Source of the DNA: Marinobacter sp. HL-58
Lineage (GTDB): Bacteria; Pseudomonadota; Gammaproteobacteria; Pseudomonadales; Oleiphilaceae
Reading direction: 5' to 3'
Length of the DNA: 64,000 nt
Assembly: GCF_001314605.1 (NCBI RefSeq)
Contig: NZ_LIHP01000004.1
Span: 124,001-188,000, forward strand
Positions within the stretch are counted from its first letter, which is position 1; each line of letters opens with the position of its first letter. The notes below the pieces were generated by a model. The model searched no databases. It saw nothing but the letters and a program-made list of their open reading frames with translations, and was not told the DNA's origin. The position numbers were made by a program, and so were the translations under genes. This document shows, in pieces, positions 61,423-64,000 of the stretch.

Positions 61423-63237
61423 TTAGCGTTCTATCCACCAGTTATCAATATCCACACCGTTCTTGGGGACAGTGTCAGGACGCTTCAGGAATGACCAGTA
61501 GGCGACTCGATCCTTGGGCATATACCAGTTGGGGATCACGTAATGCTGATGCAGCAGAACCCGGTCCAGGGCCCGGACCCGGTGCACAAGCTCTTCCCGT
61601 CCCGGCGCCTGGATAACCATCTCGACCAGTTCATCAATCACAGGATCCTTCACGCCCATGTAGTTGCGGGAACCTTTGGCGTCCGCCGCTGACGAGTGCC
61701 AGTATTCCCGCTGTTCGTTACCAGGGGAGTCCGACTGGCCAAGGCCCTGCACAGTCACGTCAAAATCGAATTCCCTTACCCGCTGGATGTACTGGTTGGT
61801 ATCCACCAGACGAACCGACATGTCGATACCGAGTTTCCGGAGATTGTTTCTGAAAGGAAGCACGACACGCTCGAATGTCTTCTGGTGCAGAAGCATCTCG
61901 AACTCCAGGGGTTCTCCGTTCTCCTTGTTGACCATTTTGCCGTCCCGGATCTCGTATCCTGCCGCCTGGAACTCTTCCATGGCTTTGCGGAGGTTGCCCC
62001 TGAGGCCTTCTTTTCCATCCGTAGAGGGTGGCTCATATTCGTCAGTAAAGACTTCCGGGGGAAGGTCGTCTCGGAACTGTTCGAGGATCTCCAGTTCACG
62101 ACCTTCAGGCAGCCCGGAGGAGGCCAGTTCACTGTTCTCGAAATAGCTTTTCGTGCGGGTATACTGGCCGTAAAACAGGTTTTTGTTGGCCCACTCAAAG
62201 TCAAAGCCATAAGCCAGTGCCTTGCGCACCGCCGGATCGCTGAACTTGTCCTTGCGCGTATTGAATGCAAATGCCTGCATGCCGGCAGGGCGTTCGTGCT
62301 CGATGGCCTCGGTTTTTATCTTGCCGGATTCAAACCTGTCGCCAGTATAGGCTGTTGCCCAGTTTTTGGCAGAGGACTCCACACGGAAGTCGAAATTGCC
62401 GGCCCGGAATGATTCCAGGGCAACGGTGTCGTCCGAGTAGTATTCATAGCGGATCTGGTCGAAATTGAACCGGCCTTTGCGTACCCCAAGGTCTTTTGCC
62501 CAGTAGTCATCCACGCGTTCGTAGGTGATGTCGCGGCCGGCGTCATAATCTTCAATCCGGTACGGGCCGCTGCCCACCGGTATGGTGAGCCCGTTTCGCC
62601 CGAACTCACGGTCTTCCCAGTAATGGCTGGGCAATACCGGCAACTGCCCCAGAATCAATGGCAGTTCGCGGTTGCTGGTGTCGCCGAAATCGAAACGGAT
62701 TCTGTGCTCATCCTCGACGGTCACCTTGCTGACATCCGAGTAATAGTTGCGGAAAAACGGGTGACCTTCGGTGGTAAGTATTTCATACGAAAACTTTACG
62801 TCTTCGGCGGTAATGGGTTCGCCATCCTGGAAACGGGCCTCCTCGCGGAGGTTAAATATGACGTAGCTGCGGTCCTCCGGTGTTTCGATGGATTCCGCTA
62901 TCAGGCCGTAGGCAGAGAAGGGTTCGTCGTCCGAGGATTCAAGCAGCGTGTCGTACAGGTAGCTGTTCAGGCCGGCAGCGGCGACCCCTCTGGTTACGAA
63001 GGGGTTAAAGGAATCATACCCGTTTGCGACAACGCTAAGGTTCAGCGTTCCACCCTTCGGAGCGTCCGGGTTGACGTAGTCAAAATGGGAGAACCCGCTG
63101 GAATACTTCGGGTCGCCATGCATTGCAATCCCGTGCCGTGGTTCAGGATCTTCCGCATGGGCCTGCCATGGCAACGCAGCCATGGCCAGCATGGTAAGGG
63201 CTCTGGTAAGGGACGAGGCTGTTCGGGTTATAGTCAT
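61423..63237 (-). CDS. yejA: Peptide-binding periplasmic protein (YejA-like)
   Basis: 604 residues. A signal peptide ends near QAHA (residue 28). The mature chain is a family-5 solute-binding protein: HGIAMHGDPKYSSGFSHFDY and VNPDAPKGGTLNLSVVANGY at the start, YDTLLESSDDEP, then EPITAEDVKFSYEIL. No lipobox is present, so it is free in the periplasm. It delivers oligopeptides (antimicrobial peptides such as microcin C in E. coli) to YejBEF. It is nine bases after the MltD-like gene. Confidence 0.93.
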   Translation of the reverse strand: MTITRTASSLTRALTMLAMAALPWQAHAEDPEPRHGIAMHGDPKYSSGFSHFDYVNPDAPKGGTLNLSVVANGYDSFNPFVTRGVAAAGLNSYLYDTLLESSDDEPFSAYGLIAESIETPEDRSYVIFNLREEARFQDGEPITAEDVKFSYEILTTEGHPFFRNYYSDVSKVTVEDEHRIRFDFGDTSNRELPLILGQLPVLPSHYWEDREFGRNGLTIPVGSGPYRIEDYDAGRDITYERVDDYWAKDLGVRKGRFNFDQIRYEYYSDDTVALESFRAGNFDFRVESSAKNWATAYTGDRFESGKIKTEAIEHERPAGMQAFAFNTRKDKFSDPAVRKALAYGFDFEWANKNLFYGQYTRTKSYFENSELASSGLPEGRELEILEQFRDDLPPEVFTDEYEPPSTDGKEGLRGNLRKAMEEFQAAGYEIRDGKMVNKENGEPLEFEMLLHQKTFERVVLPFRNNLRKLGIDMSVRLVDTNQYIQRVREFDFDVTVQGLGQSDSPGNEQREYWHSSAADAKGSRNYMGVKDPVIDELVEMVIQAPGREELVHRVRALDRVLLHQHYVIPNWYMPKDRVAYWSFLKRPDTVPKNGVDIDNWWIER

Positions 63238-63246
63238 AGATCTCGG

Positions 63247-64000
63247 TCAGGGGCTGTTTCTGATGTCGACATAGAGTACCAGACTTTGACCGGGCTGAAG
63301 ATAACGTGACATGTTGAGATCGTTCCAGCTTGCGATATCCCTCACATTCAACGCAAAGCGATTGGCAATGGTCGAGAGCGAGTCGCCCTTGCGGACCTGG
63401 TAACCCACTTTGCGGACCATGCCTTTGCCCCGGTCGTTACTCGCCAGCATGGCAGGCTGCTTGGACTTTGACCAGATGACCAGTTTGTTGCCCGGGATCA
63501 GCGGGTCGCCAGGCGCCATCCCGTTCCAGGAAGCCACCTGCCTGACTGACACGCGGTGTTCGCGGGCTATATCCCAGAACGTATCGCCGGAACGTACCGT
63601 GTAGTCCACGCGTTTGCCATTGCTGTTCTTGCCGCTGCTCTGCTGCTTTCTTGCCAGTCGTTCATTGGCGCTGAGCGCGTAGGTGCCTGATTGCTTGGCT
63701 GCGGCAGGGATCATCAGCCGCTGGCCAACGCGAATGATGTGGCTGTCCAGGTTGTTAACCTGCTGGATAACCGATGACTTGGTGGAGTGCCGTTTGGCGA
63801 TGGTGCTGAGTGTATCGCCGGATTTTACTTTGTAGTTGCGCCAGGACACCCGTTCATCGGGGTCGATCTTGTCCAGGGCGGCGGTGAATGTTTCGGCTTT
63901 CTCCCGCGGAATAAGCAGCCGATGGGGGCCGTCGGGTGCAGTGGCCCAGCGGTTGAAGGAAGGGTTCAGCAGGTAAATTTCATTAATATCCACTCCTGCC
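63247..64000 (-). CDS. mltD: MltD-like murein transglycosylase, C-terminal LysM part (truncated by window end)
   Basis: The frame is open through base 64000, so the N-terminus and catalytic domain lie outside the window. The visible 250 residues start with DINEIYLLNPSFNRWATAPD, the MltD segment after the transglycosylase domain, followed by three LysM domains: YKVKSGDTLSTIAKRH, YTVRSGDTFWDIAREH and YQVRKGDSLSTIANRF. These bind peptidoglycan. The Glu nucleophile cannot be checked. It immediately precedes yejA. Confidence 0.88.
   Translation of the reverse strand, partial: AGVDINEIYLLNPSFNRWATAPDGPHRLLIPREKAETFTAALDKIDPDERVSWRNYKVKSGDTLSTIAKRHSTKSSVIQQVNNLDSHIIRVGQRLMIPAAAKQSGTYALSANERLARKQQSSGKNSNGKRVDYTVRSGDTFWDIAREHRVSVRQVASWNGMAPGDPLIPGNKLVIWSKSKQPAMLASNDRGKGMVRKVGYQVRKGDSLSTIANRFALNVRDIASWNDLNMSRYLQPGQSLVLYVDIRNSP

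Overview
This 64 kb window is a GC-rich chromosomal segment of a gammaproteobacterium, most likely Marinobacter or a close relative. The protein sequences, the truA-trpF-trpB-trpA-accD-folC-dedD-cvpA-purF-metZ block and the cysB/cysH/thrH/pabB neighbourhood all resemble the Marinobacter/Pseudomonas lineage. I see no rRNA, tRNA, prophage, transposase or CRISPR array. Almost everything is core housekeeping; the accessory signal sits in intergenic repeats.

Layout. 1-5444: tail of a patatin-like lipase, then gspA-gspB (type II secretion accessory pair) and dinG. 5705-12559: a MalT-type LuxR regulator, cysB, cysH, thrH and pabB (sulfur and aromatic metabolism). 12687-15185: three exported proteins of unknown role, one a DUF6160/FilA-like surface protein, separated by stacked terminators. 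15411-23083: DUF58 protein, TgpA-type transglutaminase, holB, a pilZ gene, an alpha/beta hydrolase, a DUF4892 protein and an RssA-like patatin. 23144-27428: prmB, aroC, an MFS transporter that appears to start at ATT, and a LysR regulator. 28056-32579: leuC, leuD, leuB, asd. 32964-36161: fimV. 36268-46422: truA through metZ. 46429-53251: ftsK, lolA, rarA, serS and a uroporphyrinogen methyltransferase. 53276-56741: aroG-type DAHP synthase, a DUF1631 protein and a second PilZ protein. 56796-64000: fabI, a Yej-type peptide ABC transporter and the C-terminal part of an MltD-like murein hydrolase.

Functional themes. Amino-acid biosynthesis dominates: leucine, tryptophan, the chorismate route (aroG, aroC), the aspartate family (asd, metZ, thrH) and sulfur (cysB, cysH). 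A second theme is envelope and polar biology: gspAB, fimV, two PilZ proteins, dedD, ftsK, lolA and mltD.

The least explained content is in the gaps at 25148-25416, 27429-28055 and 30140-30270. They contain two families of structured repeats. One is a REP-like pair of inverted hairpins (three copies). The other is an approximately 105-110 bp element (three copies) with a conserved core and very long terminal stems whose sequences differ completely between copies yet remain self-complementary. That pattern points to conserved secondary structure rather than coding. CRP-like operator sequences also cluster around the MalT-type regulator and the DUF6160 gene.
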